A stretch of 64,000 bases of DNA, from NCBI RefSeq assembly GCF_900111555.1, contig NZ_FOHZ01000009.1, positions 1 to 64,000 of the forward strand, read 5' to 3'. Made by a program: the position numbers and the translations under genes. Shown here in pieces: positions 1-8,625 of the stretch. Every line of letters begins with the position of its first letter. Within the stretch, counting starts at the first letter, position 1. This DNA is from Marinobacter segnicrescens. GTDB lineage: Bacteria; Pseudomonadota; Gammaproteobacteria; Pseudomonadales; Oleiphilaceae. A model generated the notes under the pieces. It was not told the origin of the DNA, did no database searches, and saw only the letters and a list, made by a program, of their open reading frames with translations.

Positions 1-224
1 GGCCCTGCATCAGAGCCGCCATATTCCTCGGGAAGGTCCACGCCAAGCAGGCCGGCCTCGCCCAGTTTGTTCCAAAGTTCCCTGGGAACCTGGTGGGCTT
101 CCTCCCAGTCCTCATAAAAGGGCGCCACTTCCTGCTCAAGGATGCGCCGCACCATATCAAGAAACAGGGTGCTGTCTTCACGTTCCATGGCGGAAACTCC
201 GGGGGTAGCCTTTGCAGTGGTCAT
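1..224 (-). CDS. acyl-CoA dehydrogenase, N-terminal part (runs off the window)
   Basis: Only the first 74 codons are inside the window; the gene continues leftwards. The reading frame begins MTTAKATPGVSAMERED and continues with LGVDLPEEYGGSD, the conserved N-terminal helix and 'PEEYGG' turn of acyl-CoA dehydrogenases (FAD flavoproteins that make the first double bond in beta-oxidation). I chose the ATG at 224 because AAGGA lies about ten bases upstream; a second in-frame ATG is at 188. It is divergent from the nitronate monooxygenase-family gene, and the palindrome at 301-316 lies between them, so both are probably controlled together. The substrate cannot be judged from this fragment. Confidence 0.85.
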   Translation of the reverse strand, partial: MTTAKATPGVSAMEREDSTLFLDMVRRILEQEVAPFYEDWEEAHQVPRELWNKLGEAGLLGVDLPEEYGGSDAG

Positions 225-300
225 GGTTGCTGGTCCTTGTCTTTATTATGGGCAAACACTCTTGACCGATTATCTTATTCGTTCTGTCCACCGGAATAAC

Positions 301-316
301 TCGTCAGAATCGACGA
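301..316. promoter_or_regulatory. palindromic operator candidate, site 1 of 7
   Basis: The sequence is TCGTCAGAATCGACGA, two inverted TCGTC half sites six bases apart. It sits between the divergent acyl-CoA dehydrogenase and nitronate monooxygenase genes. The same TCGTC-N6-GACGA pattern recurs at 1443, 8584, 8626, 20020, 20101 and 29651, always between genes of the same catabolic region. Read on the minus strand the core is GATTCT, close to the TTCC core of the other sites. Confidence 0.7.
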
Positions 317-386
317 ATGGCAGGGCCGGCAATCGTGCCACTATGCAGGCGAACGCGTTGAAACAATAAACCTGGAGATGTTCATC

Positions 387-1325
387 ATGGCTATTCCCGC
401 TTCCTTCCAGGGCCGGCTCAAAGTTCCGGCCATCGCTGCCCCCATGTTCCTCACATCCGGCCCGGACCTGGTGGTAGAGACCTGCCTCAACGGTGTCGTA
501 GGCACCTTCCCGGCCCTTAACCAGCGCTCTACCGAAGGCTTCGTGGAGTGGCTGGAGGAGATTGAAGGCCGACTTGAAGGCAAGGATGCTGCGCCCTATG
601 GGGTCAACCTGATTGTCCATCGCTCCAATCCCCGGTTGCAGGCCGACCTGGAGCAGGTGGTCAAGTACAAGGTCCCCCTGGTGATTACCTCACTGGGTGC
701 AGTACCGGAAGTGGTGAAAGCGGTGCATTCCTATGGCGGCCTGGTGTTCCATGATGTGATCAACCGTCGCCACGCGGAGAAGGCGGCTGAGGCCGGTGTG
801 GACGGCATTATCGCGGTGTCTGCAGGCGCTGGTGGCCATGCCGGCACCGTGAGCCCGTTTGCACTGGTACAGGAAATCCGCCAGGTGTTTGACGGCACGG
901 TCATCCTGGCAGGCAGCATCAGTACCGGCGCCCAGATCGCTGCATCACGGCTTATGGGAGCCGACCTCGCCTATCTTGGCACCCGCTTCCTGGCAACCCG
1001 GGAATCCATGGTGCAGCCAGAGTACAAGGCGATGGTTCGCGATACCCATGCTGCTGATATCGTCTACACGCCCAAGGTCTCAGGTGTTAATGCCAACTTC
1101 CTGCGCCCGAGCGTGGAAGCCGCGGGCCTGGACCTCGCCAGCGACGAAGCCCATGGCGGCCTCGATATGGAGAACGAGGCCAAGGCCTGGAAGAACGTCT
1201 GGTCCGCAGGCCATGGTGTCGGTGCCATCGAAGATGAGCCGTCCGCAGCGGAGCTGTGCCAGCGCCTGACTGCGGAATACCGGGAAGCCATGAGGCAAGC
1301 CTGCAACGATGAGTTCGCTGGCTGA
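387..1325 (+). CDS. nitronate monooxygenase / 2-nitropropane dioxygenase family protein
   Basis: A 312-residue TIM-barrel flavoprotein of the nitronate monooxygenase (NPD) family, which also includes FMN-dependent enoyl reductases. The FMN-phosphate/active-site segment GAGGHAG lies near residue 150 and is followed by the LAGSIS and GADLAYLGTRF strands that close the barrel. I prefer the ATG at 387 (MAIPASF) over the one at 378 because GGAG at 374-377 gives normal spacing only to 387. Family members oxidise alkyl nitronates, but many have unknown substrates; inside an acyl-CoA regulon a role on an acyl-CoA or a detoxification role are both possible. The gene stands alone between an operator (301) and a hairpin (1340-1369). 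Confidence 0.85.
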   Translation: MAIPASFQGRLKVPAIAAPMFLTSGPDLVVETCLNGVVGTFPALNQRSTEGFVEWLEEIEGRLEGKDAAPYGVNLIVHRSNPRLQADLEQVVKYKVPLVITSLGAVPEVVKAVHSYGGLVFHDVINRRHAEKAAEAGVDGIIAVSAGAGGHAGTVSPFALVQEIRQVFDGTVILAGSISTGAQIAASRLMGADLAYLGTRFLATRESMVQPEYKAMVRDTHAADIVYTPKVSGVNANFLRPSVEAAGLDLASDEAHGGLDMENEAKAWKNVWSAGHGVGAIEDEPSAAELCQRLTAEYREAMRQACNDEFAG

Positions 1326-1339
1326 TCCCGGCCCATCAT

Positions 1340-1369
1340 CCGGTCGCCCCCTGCAGCGGGGGCGACCGG
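1340..1369 (+). terminator. hairpin after the nitronate monooxygenase gene
   Basis: A perfect 12-bp stem (CCGGTCGCCCCC and its complement) with a six-base loop starts 15 bases after the stop codon. There is no T tract after it, so it may be a Rho-assisted or 3'-end-protecting hairpin, not a clean intrinsic terminator. Confidence 0.5.
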
Positions 1370-1442
1370 TGCCCTTGCCTACTTTCACCGAGCCAGCTCC
1401 CCCATAGCCTCCCGAGGTTCCGCCGTGACAAAGGCAAACAAT

Positions 1443-1458
1443 TCGTCGGTTCCGACGA
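1443..1458. promoter_or_regulatory. palindromic operator candidate, site 2 of 7
   Basis: TCGTCGGTTCCGACGA, the most symmetrical copy: seven of the eight base pairs in each half match. It lies about 150 bases upstream of the TRAP binding protein / acyl-CoA ligase operon that starts at 1609. Confidence 0.75.
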
Positions 1459-1608
1459 TAGCTGACTGCTCGGTCCTGACCTAGCTTGTTGGGAGCTGTT
1501 CAACCAAGACAACGACAATAAAAAAACAGCACCCAAGCCCACGCTCGACGCTCCATCCCACAACAAAAAGCGGCACCCGGATTGCCGCAATCACCAGGAG
1601 ATGACCCG

Positions 1609-2760
1609 ATGCGTAAAACCCGACACCTGTCCGCCATGGTTTCAGCCGCGGTACTGACAACCGCCATGCTGGGCCAGGCCCAGGCCACCGAACTGAAGTA
1701 CGCCACCGGCTACCCCCCCAACTCCATCGGCTCAAAGGCCGCCGACCGTTACGCGGAAGCATTGAAGGAACATTCAGGCGGCACCCTGACCGGCAAGGTT
1801 TACCCCCAGACGCTACTCAACTTCATGGAAATGTCCGATGGCCTGCGGGATGGCATGGCGGACGCCGGCGCCGTGCTGCTGACCTATTCATCCACCGAAT
1901 ATCCACGGGCCAACCTGGTGGGTGAGTCATCGATGCTGCTCGAGTTTACCGACCTTGAACAGCATCGGGCCGGTATGGCGTTCGGGGGCGCGATGGCGGA
2001 ATACCTGTTCAATCACTGCGACTCCTGCCTCGAAGAGTTCACTCAACAAAACCAGGTCTACGCAGGTGCCGGCGCGAGCACCCGGTACATGTTGCTGTGC
2101 AATGAACCCGTGACCACCGTCGAGGATCTCAAAGGCAAGCGCCTTCGCCACGGCGGCGCCAACTGGGCACGCTGGGCCGAAGCCATGGAGGCCTCGCCGG
2201 TGTCCATGTCTGTGAATGAAATGTATGAGGGCATCAGCCAGGGCGTTCTGGACTGCACTATCCAGTCCACGCCGGAACTGACGATTTTCAAGATGATGGA
2301 GGTGGTCACTCATATCACCACAGACGTCCCGGGCGGGGTTTACGGCACCTCCAGCAACAGTATCAACCGGGACTTCTGGCAGTCACTGGACACAAAGCAG
2401 CGGGAGGCTGTGATGTACGCCACTGCAGTGACTTCCGCCGACATAACCTGGGCCTATGCGCAGGCCAGCCTGGACAACCTGGAGACTGCCCGCGAGCTGG
2501 AAGACATCACCGTCCATGCGCCTTCAGAGGGCCTGGTCGAAGCCAACCGAAAGTTCATCCGGGCCGATCTGGAGCGGATCGCCAGCGCTTACCAGGAACG
2601 GTACGGTATTGCTGACGGCGAGAAGATGCTGGCGGACTTCCGCCCCATCATCGAAAAGTGGGCCGGCATGGTCGACGACATCGACTCCCCCGAGGCACTG
2701 GCCGAGCTCTACTGGGACGAAGTCTACTCAAAGGTCGACGTAGACAGGCACGGCTTCTGA
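1609..2760 (+). CDS. TRAP-type solute-binding protein (DctP family), orphan copy 1
   Basis: A 383-residue secreted protein. The ATG at 1609 follows AGGAG at 1596-1600 and opens a signal peptide (MRKTRHLSAMVSAAVLTTAM, cut after GQAQA). The mature part has the DctP fold signature: an early SIGSKAADRYAEAL helix, GLRDGMADAGAV, the hinge segment DLKGKRLRHGG with the carboxylate-binding Arg region, and VNEMYEGISQGVLDC. DctP proteins deliver organic acids to a DctQM membrane pair in the periplasm. No dctQ or dctM is adjacent; instead an acyl-CoA ligase follows 38 bases later, so it is probably cotranscribed. It is clearly paralogous to the proteins at 4395 and 7308, sharing a CxxC (NHCDSC) and two further cysteines (LLCNEP, VLDC) that are not usual in DctP proteins. 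Confidence 0.85.
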   Translation: MRKTRHLSAMVSAAVLTTAMLGQAQATELKYATGYPPNSIGSKAADRYAEALKEHSGGTLTGKVYPQTLLNFMEMSDGLRDGMADAGAVLLTYSSTEYPRANLVGESSMLLEFTDLEQHRAGMAFGGAMAEYLFNHCDSCLEEFTQQNQVYAGAGASTRYMLLCNEPVTTVEDLKGKRLRHGGANWARWAEAMEASPVSMSVNEMYEGISQGVLDCTIQSTPELTIFKMMEVVTHITTDVPGGVYGTSSNSINRDFWQSLDTKQREAVMYATAVTSADITWAYAQASLDNLETARELEDITVHAPSEGLVEANRKFIRADLERIASAYQERYGIADGEKMLADFRPIIEKWAGMVDDIDSPEALAELYWDEVYSKVDVDRHGF

Positions 2761-2798
2761 TCCAGCACTGACAACAAGAATCAAGGAGACCCGAACAC

Positions 2799-4355
2799 AT
2801 GTACCTGACGCAACCCCTGCACAAAGCCCTGATCGAGGCACCGGACAAGACAGCCACTGTCTGCCAGGGCCGCCGCCACACCTACCGGGAATTTGTCTCC
2901 CGCATCGCCCGGCTGGCCGCAGGTCTGAAAAAGCTGGGACTGAAAGAAGGCGACCGGGTAGCCATCCTGAGCCTTAACTCGGACCGCTACGCCGAAGCCA
3001 TCTATGCCACCTTCTGGGCCGGAGGCGTGATCAACCCGGTGAACATCCGCTGGAGCCCGGCGGAGATCATCTATTCCCTGGACGATTGTGAAAGCACGTT
3101 CCTGGTTGTGGACGACACCTTCAGCCCCATGATCAACCCACTGACCGAGGGTTCAAAATCCCTCAACACTGTCATCTACGCCGGCGACAAGGAAACCCCC
3201 GCCGGCACCCATAATCTCGAGGACCTGGTCCGCGACAACGACGAAATGGAAGACACCCTGCGCAGCAAGGACGACCTCGCGGCGGTGATGTACACCGGTG
3301 GCACCACCGGCAAGCCCAAGGGCGTCATGCTCAGTCACATGAACCTGTTCAGTAACGGACTGGGCTCCCAGGCGGTGGCCAACATGCCAATCCGCTCCGT
3401 AACCCTGCATGCGGCCCCCACCTTCCACGTTGCAGGCACCGGCCTGATCCTGCAGGCGGTCGCCCGCCACAGCACCAACGTGATCATTCCCATGTTCGAA
3501 CCCAAGGCAGTGCTGGAGGCCATTCAGAACGAGGGCGTGATCGAAACCTTCCTGGTGCCCACCATGCTGAGAATGGTGCTTGCCCACCCGGAGTTCAGCA
3601 ACTATGACCTCAGCGGCCTGCAGCACATGATGTACGGTGCCTCCCCCATGGACAGCACGCTGCTCAACAAGGCCCGGCAGGCCATGCCCAAAGCCGGCTT
3701 CCTGCAGGCCTACGGTATGACCGAACTGTCCCCGACGGTCACCATCCTCACCAAGGACTGGCATACCGACGAAGGCTTTGAAAGCGGCAAGATGATGTCC
3801 GCCGGCCGGCCCCTGCCCATGGTGGAAATCCGCATCGTGGATGGCGAGGACAATACCGTACCCAATGGCACCCGGGGCGAGATCGTGGCCCGGGGTCCGG
3901 TGGTCATGCAGGGTTACTGGAACAAGCCTGAGCAGACCGCCCAGGCCCTGCGTAACGGCTGGATGCACACCGGCGACGCCGGTTACATGGATGACGACGG
4001 CTTTGTCTATGTAGTGGACCGCATCAAGGACATGATTGTTACCGGTGGCGAGAACGTCTATTCCGCCGAGGTGGAGGAGGCCCTGCTGCAGATGCCCCAG
4101 GTGGCCCAGTGTGCGGTCATCGGCGTGCCGGATGAGGACTGGGGCGAGCGGGTCCACGCCACGGTAGTGGTCAACGACGACGCCGAGCTGACCCTGGATG
4201 AAGTCATGGCCCACTGCAAGACCCTGATCGCCAACTACAAGATTCCCCGTAGCCTGGAAATCCGTGACGAACTGCCCCTGTCTCCGGCGGGCAAGCTGCT
4301 CAAGTACAAGCTGAGGGAAGAGCACTGGTCCGACCGGGACCGCAAGGTGAGCTGA
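2799..4355 (+). CDS. AMP-forming acyl-CoA ligase 1
   Basis: A 518-residue adenylate-forming ligase that activates a carboxylic acid to its CoA thioester with ATP. The phosphate loop YTGGTTGKPKG is near residues 165-175, the A5 motif is AYGMTE, the hinge region is VDRIKDMIVTGGENVYSAEVE, and the adenylation lysine is in SPAGKLLKYK about 20 residues from the C-terminus. The ATG at 2799 follows AAGGAG. It sits between two paralogous orphan TRAP binding proteins (1609 and 4395) in one apparent operon, which suggests activation of whatever those proteins bind. The family cannot tell the chain length; medium-chain, branched or cyclic acids are all possible. Confidence 0.9.
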   Translation: MYLTQPLHKALIEAPDKTATVCQGRRHTYREFVSRIARLAAGLKKLGLKEGDRVAILSLNSDRYAEAIYATFWAGGVINPVNIRWSPAEIIYSLDDCESTFLVVDDTFSPMINPLTEGSKSLNTVIYAGDKETPAGTHNLEDLVRDNDEMEDTLRSKDDLAAVMYTGGTTGKPKGVMLSHMNLFSNGLGSQAVANMPIRSVTLHAAPTFHVAGTGLILQAVARHSTNVIIPMFEPKAVLEAIQNEGVIETFLVPTMLRMVLAHPEFSNYDLSGLQHMMYGASPMDSTLLNKARQAMPKAGFLQAYGMTELSPTVTILTKDWHTDEGFESGKMMSAGRPLPMVEIRIVDGEDNTVPNGTRGEIVARGPVVMQGYWNKPEQTAQALRNGWMHTGDAGYMDDDGFVYVVDRIKDMIVTGGENVYSAEVEEALLQMPQVAQCAVIGVPDEDWGERVHATVVVNDDAELTLDEVMAHCKTLIANYKIPRSLEIRDELPLSPAGKLLKYKLREEHWSDRDRKVS

Positions 4356-4394
4356 GCCACCAGACACTACAACAACAATGAAAGGGAGTACCCC

Positions 4395-5552
4395 ATGACG
4401 TACCTGAAAACCCCTCTTGCCGGCTTTATCGCCGGTGCCGCACTGACCGGTATGCTGGCCGCCGGCAACGTGGAAGCCCGCGAGCTGAGCTTTGCCTCCG
4501 GCGCCACACCCAATTCCATCGGTTCCAAGAGTATCGAGGTCTTCGCCAATGCGATTACCGAGCGCAGCGGCGGTGACCTGACGGTCAAACCCTATATGCA
4601 GTCCCTGCTGAGCTTCATGGAAACCCCTCCGGGCCTGCGGGACGGCATGGCGGACTTCGGCGCGGTACTGACACCCTATTTCCAGACCGAATTCCCCAGC
4701 ACCATCATGCTGACGGAGCTGACCATGCTGCTGGAACTGGATGACGTCTCGGCCCGGGAAGCCACCTTTGCCTTTGGCGGCGCCATCTCGGAGTACGTGT
4801 TTAACGATTGCCCCGAATGCCTGGAGGAATACACCGACAGCAACCAGGTGTTCCTGGGCATCTCGGGCAGCACGCCCTACACACTGATCTGCAACAAGCC
4901 CGTTGTGACCATGGAGGACATCGAAGGCAAGCGTATCCGTATTGGTGGCCCCCAGTGGGCCCGCTGGGCCCAGGCCATGAATGCCTCCCCGGTCTCAATG
5001 GCGGTCAACGAGGTTTATGAGGGCCTGGGCCAGGGCGTACTGGACTGCACCGCCCACAACCTGCCGGACCTGACCAACTTCAACTTCATTGAAGTGACCA
5101 GCGACATCACGCTCGGTGTGCCAGGGGGCATCTTCGGGGGCATTGCCACCCATATGAATGCCGACGCCTGGAAAGGCCTGTCAGCAGAGAACCGTGAGGC
5201 CGTGCTTTACGGTTCGGCTGCGATTATCGCTGAGCTGGCCCGCCTCTACGTGAAGGAGCATGAGGAAAACCGGCAGCTGATTGAAGACAAGGAAGACATT
5301 ACCGTGCACGAGGCTGGCGATGAACTGAAGGCAGCTACCCGCCAGTTCATCGAGCAGGATGCCGAAACCATCGCTGCCCGCTACCAGGAAAACCATGACC
5401 TCGAACGCTCAGGCGAGATGATCGCCGAGTTCAGGGAAAGCCTGAAACGCTGGATCGACATGGTACAGGACGTGGAAACCGGGGAAGAGCTGCAGCAGCT
5501 CTACTGGGATGAGGTCTTCTCGAAGGTGGATGTAAACCAGTACGGCATGTAA
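4395..5552 (+). CDS. TRAP-type solute-binding protein (DctP family), orphan copy 2
   Basis: 385 residues with an N-terminal signal peptide (MTYLKTPLAGFIAGAAL, cut near NVEA). The ATG follows AAAGGGAG. It is collinear with the proteins at 1609 and 7308: SIGSKSIEVFANAI, GLRDGMADFGAV, a CxxC (NDCPEC), LICNKP, EGKRIRIGGPQWARW, VYEGLGQGVLDC. The ligand pocket residues differ (for example VTMEDIEG and TAHNLPDL), so the three paralogues probably bind related but different acids. No TRAP membrane genes are nearby; the closest are at 22622-24478. It is the last gene of the 1609-5552 unit and ends at a strong terminator. Confidence 0.85.
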   Translation: MTYLKTPLAGFIAGAALTGMLAAGNVEARELSFASGATPNSIGSKSIEVFANAITERSGGDLTVKPYMQSLLSFMETPPGLRDGMADFGAVLTPYFQTEFPSTIMLTELTMLLELDDVSAREATFAFGGAISEYVFNDCPECLEEYTDSNQVFLGISGSTPYTLICNKPVVTMEDIEGKRIRIGGPQWARWAQAMNASPVSMAVNEVYEGLGQGVLDCTAHNLPDLTNFNFIEVTSDITLGVPGGIFGGIATHMNADAWKGLSAENREAVLYGSAAIIAELARLYVKEHEENRQLIEDKEDITVHEAGDELKAATRQFIEQDAETIAARYQENHDLERSGEMIAEFRESLKRWIDMVQDVETGEELQQLYWDEVFSKVDVNQYGM

Positions 5553-5572
5553 AGCGACGGTGAAGCGGCAAC

Positions 5573-5604
5573 AAAAGGGCCGGGAGACAACTCCCGGCCC
5601 TTTT
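5573..5604. terminator. bidirectional intrinsic terminator
   Basis: A perfect 14-bp stem (AAAAGGGCCGGGAG and its complement CTCCCGGCCCTTTT) with an ACAA loop lies between two convergent genes that end at 5552 and 5608. The A and T ends make it work in both directions. Confidence 0.9.
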
Positions 5605-5607
5605 GCG

Positions 5608-7227
5608 TTACGCGGACCGCAATTCCTTCTTCAGGATCTTGCCCACCGGGTTACGGGGAATGGCATCAATCAACTTCATCTTTTCGGGAAGCTTGTAGAC
5701 ACTCATACCCTGTTCCTTCAGGTAGTCGTTGATTTCCTCCAGGGTCGGCGGATGGTCCTCATCCGCAGGTACCACACAGATGCAGACCCGCTCGCCCATG
5801 ATCTCATCCGGTTGGGGTATGACGGCCACGTCCTGCACCTTGTCGAAGCCCAGCACCGCATTCTCTACCTCCACGCTGGAAATATTGAAGCCGCCGCGGA
5901 TCACCATGTCTTTCTTGCGGTCGTAGAAGCCTACGTGGTTGGCATCCTGCACGATGAACAGGTCACCGGTACGGAAGAAGCCGTCGTCAGTAAATGAACG
6001 CTCCGTGATATCCGGGCGCTGGAAGTAGCCGGCAAACAACCCGGGGCTGCGGTAGCACAGCTCGCCAATGCCGCCCGGCTCGGTAATTTCCTCATCCCGG
6101 TCGCCGAGGATCTTCACCTCGACACCATAGATGCCGGAGGGCCACTCGACGCCCTTCTTGCCCCACCAGGGGAGGTGATCCACCCGCATGTCCAGGTCAG
6201 GCACATCAGCCGGGCCGGCTACCAGGCTGGTGCCCTCGTTCTGGCCCCAGATATTGACGATGTCGATATCCCAGCGACGCTTGAACTCCTGCATGGACCA
6301 GGCAGAGGGCGGCGCTGAACCGGTAGTGATCGTCCGCACGCTGGACAGGTCCAGCTGGTCCACGTTGGGCAGCTTGGCGATCATATTCAGCATTGCCGGC
6401 ACCAGGATGGTGTACTGGATACGCTCTTCGGTCAGCTGGCGCAGCAGGATCTCCGGCGTAATGGGATGGTGCAGCACCAGGGTCCCCGCCGCCGCCAGCC
6501 AGGGTACGTAGTTCACCCCCACCGCAGTCATATTCACCAGGGGCGCCACACACAGGATGCGATCGCCCTTTTGCAGGCCACAGGTGGTGAATACCAGGCT
6601 GATCAGGTACTCCCAGTTGTTATGGCTCATGGGGCAGCCCTTGGGGTCTGCCTCGGTGCCGGAAGTCCAGCACAGCGTAAAGATGTCGTTGGCGTCTACC
6701 GGCACTTCAGGTACCTGGCCGGGCTTGGTGCGGGCAATATCGGTCAGCTCTTTAAGGCCGATGTAATGGTCGAAACCCAGCTCCTGGCCCAGGGCCTGGT
6801 AGTCAAAGCCGTGGAAGCTCTCGGCCGAGGCATAGAACCGGGCCCCGGTCATGTCTTTCACATAACCCACATCCTTGCGTCGCCATTGCATGGGCAGCGC
6901 GGAAAGCAAGCCACCGGCCTTTGCCGCAGCCAGGTACAGCATGGCCAGTTCCCATACGTTGGGCAGCTGAGCCACCAGTACGTCGTCCTTGCCAAATCCG
7001 CGACGGGACAGTTCCGCTGCCGTGGCATCCACCGCCTCGCCAAACTCGGCCCAGGTCAGGCGCTGGGCGGGCGTACCCACCAGCTCGTCCCGGTTCGGGG
7101 GGTCCACCACTGCCTCACGGTCCGGGTGGGCGGCGCAGTTGGCGGCGAAGCGTTCCAGCAGCGTTTTGTTGGCCCAGTATCCCTTGCCGGTATATTCCTC
7201 GATCAGTTCAGGTTTGTGCAGGATCAT
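5608..7227 (-). CDS. AMP-forming acyl-CoA ligase 2, with a variant phosphate loop
   Basis: A 539-residue class I adenylate-forming ligase. The phosphate loop near residues 187-197 reads WTSGTEADPKG in place of the usual TSGTTGxPKG: the lysine is kept but the Thr-Gly pair is replaced by Glu-Ala. Other motifs are normal: NIWGQNEG for A5, FYDRKKDMVIRGGFNISSVEVE for the hinge, and a C-terminal lysine in NPVGKILKKELR. The ATG at 7227 follows a plausible ribosome site (GGAGTG). It lies 80 bases downstream of the orphan TRAP binding protein at 7308-8468 and is probably in its operon. Similar variants occur in short/medium-chain acyl-CoA synthetases of the FadK kind; the substrate is not certain. Confidence 0.88.
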   Translation of the reverse strand: MILHKPELIEEYTGKGYWANKTLLERFAANCAAHPDREAVVDPPNRDELVGTPAQRLTWAEFGEAVDATAAELSRRGFGKDDVLVAQLPNVWELAMLYLAAAKAGGLLSALPMQWRRKDVGYVKDMTGARFYASAESFHGFDYQALGQELGFDHYIGLKELTDIARTKPGQVPEVPVDANDIFTLCWTSGTEADPKGCPMSHNNWEYLISLVFTTCGLQKGDRILCVAPLVNMTAVGVNYVPWLAAAGTLVLHHPITPEILLRQLTEERIQYTILVPAMLNMIAKLPNVDQLDLSSVRTITTGSAPPSAWSMQEFKRRWDIDIVNIWGQNEGTSLVAGPADVPDLDMRVDHLPWWGKKGVEWPSGIYGVEVKILGDRDEEITEPGGIGELCYRSPGLFAGYFQRPDITERSFTDDGFFRTGDLFIVQDANHVGFYDRKKDMVIRGGFNISSVEVENAVLGFDKVQDVAVIPQPDEIMGERVCICVVPADEDHPPTLEEINDYLKEQGMSVYKLPEKMKLIDAIPRNPVGKILKKELRSA

Positions 7228-7307
7228 GATTCAACACTCCTGTTCTGGCAGCCTGATGATGACTCAACCCAGCCAGGCTGCCATTGTTTCTTGTTGTTGT
7301 CGTAGGG

Positions 7308-8468
7308 TTACTGCCCGTAGCGGCTTACGTCCACCTTGGAGAAGACTTCCTCCCAATACAGGTCGGCCAGTGCTTCACCACTATCGACGCCATCCACCAG
7401 CGACACCCACTTTTCCAGGATCGGCTTGAAGGTCTCAATCATCTCGCCGGCATTGCCGATGTCGTACTTATCCGCGTAGGTGGCGGCCATGGCATCCAGG
7501 TCCTGCTGGATAAACTCACGGGTCCGGGCTTTCATGTCATCGCTGGCTTCGTGTATCTCGATACTGTCCAGTTCGTCCGCGGTCTTCATGTTCTCCTGGG
7601 CAGCCTCGGCATAGCCCCAGCTCAGCTCCGCCGAAAGCACCGCAGACGCATGCAGCACTGCGCGCCTTTCGTCTTCGCCCAGGCTGCTCCAGGTGTCCTT
7701 ATTGACGGTGTTGGCCACACCGGCAAACACGCCACCCGGCGCCCCGGTCGTCAGGTCTGACACCACCTCCATCAGCTTCACGATGGTCAGCTCTGGCGCA
7801 GAGTGGACAGAACAGTCCACCACACCCTGGCTAAGGGCCTCGTAGGTTTCATGCTGGGGCACGGATACCGGGGAAGCTCCCATGCTCTCCACCCAGCGGG
7901 ACCACTGGGCACCGCCAATCCGCATGCGCTTGCCCTGCAGCTCCTCCATGGTACGAACCGGCTTGTTACACAGCAGGAAATAGGGGGACGTGCCGCCCCC
8001 ACCAATGAACACCTGGTTCTGGGCATCAAACTCGTCGGTACATTCCGGGCAGTGGTTGAAAAGGTACTCGGACATGGCCCCGGCATAGGCCAGGCCAGCG
8101 GTTTCCGCCGGCGCACCGGTCAGCTCCAGCAGCATGGAGATTTCCGCTGCCAGGTTGGTGCTCGGAAACTCCGCCGGGAAATACGGCGTCAACACCAGGC
8201 CACTGTCTGCAAGCCCGTCACGTACACCAGAGGGGGTCTCCGAGAAGCTAAGCAGGGACTGGGGATAGACCTTTGCGGTCAGTTCGCCGCCGGAGTAATC
8301 GTCAAGCGCCTCAGCAAAGGCATCACCCGCTACGGCGCCGATGGACTGGGCCGCATAGCCCGTGGCGTAGCGAATTGAGCGGGCGTCTGCCGCGGTGGCC
8401 ATCAATGTTCCGGCGATAGCCAGGGGCAGGGCAAGGCGGGTAAGTCGGGGTATGGTCAGATAACGCAT
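7308..8468 (-). CDS. TRAP-type solute-binding protein (DctP family), orphan copy 3
   Basis: 386 residues. I chose the ATG at 8468 (MRYLTIPRLTRLALPL) because AAAGGAG precedes it at good spacing and it opens a clean signal peptide ending near ATAADA. The mature protein aligns with copies 1 and 2 throughout: QSIGAVAGDAFAEAL, GVRDGLADSGLV, a CxxC (NHCPEC), LLCNKP, QGKRMRIGGAQWSRW, ALSQGVVDC, and a C-terminal YWEEVFSKVDVSRYG also found in the others. It is the first gene of a two-gene minus-strand unit with the ligase at 5608, and shares a double-operator intergenic region with the divergent AlkK-like operon. No permease genes are adjacent. Confidence 0.85.
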   Translation of the reverse strand: MRYLTIPRLTRLALPLAIAGTLMATAADARSIRYATGYAAQSIGAVAGDAFAEALDDYSGGELTAKVYPQSLLSFSETPSGVRDGLADSGLVLTPYFPAEFPSTNLAAEISMLLELTGAPAETAGLAYAGAMSEYLFNHCPECTDEFDAQNQVFIGGGGTSPYFLLCNKPVRTMEELQGKRMRIGGAQWSRWVESMGASPVSVPQHETYEALSQGVVDCSVHSAPELTIVKLMEVVSDLTTGAPGGVFAGVANTVNKDTWSSLGEDERRAVLHASAVLSAELSWGYAEAAQENMKTADELDSIEIHEASDDMKARTREFIQQDLDAMAATYADKYDIGNAGEMIETFKPILEKWVSLVDGVDSGEALADLYWEEVFSKVDVSRYGQ

Positions 8469-8583
8469 TACAGCTCCTTTGTGCACCAGCTCCGGGTGCG
8501 CTTATTGTTGTGGACTTGCTGTCGGGAAATGGCCAGGCGATTCCAGCCATCATCCAGCGTAATAATCCCCCCGGGGAAGGGCC

Positions 8584-8599
8584 TCGTCCGTTCCGACGA
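8584..8599. promoter_or_regulatory. palindromic operator candidate, site 3 of 7
   Basis: TCGTCCGTTCCGACGA in the divergent gap between the binding protein at 8468 and the AlkK-like ligase at 8723. Its centre is 42 bases from that of the next site, four turns of B-DNA, so two bound dimers would lie on the same face. Confidence 0.75.
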
Positions 8600-8625
8600 G
8601 TTCAAGGGGGGACCAGCGCCCCAAA

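Noticed and set aside
3153-4367. 404-codon open frame antisense to the ligase at 2799
   Set aside because: It mirrors the codon pattern of a well-supported ligase on the other strand, has no domain, and is His/Gly/Leu-rich as expected for a shadow frame in GC-rich DNA.
5560-5997. Plus-strand frame starting at 5560 after the binding protein
   Set aside because: It begins inside a terminator and runs antisense to the C-terminus of a clear ligase.
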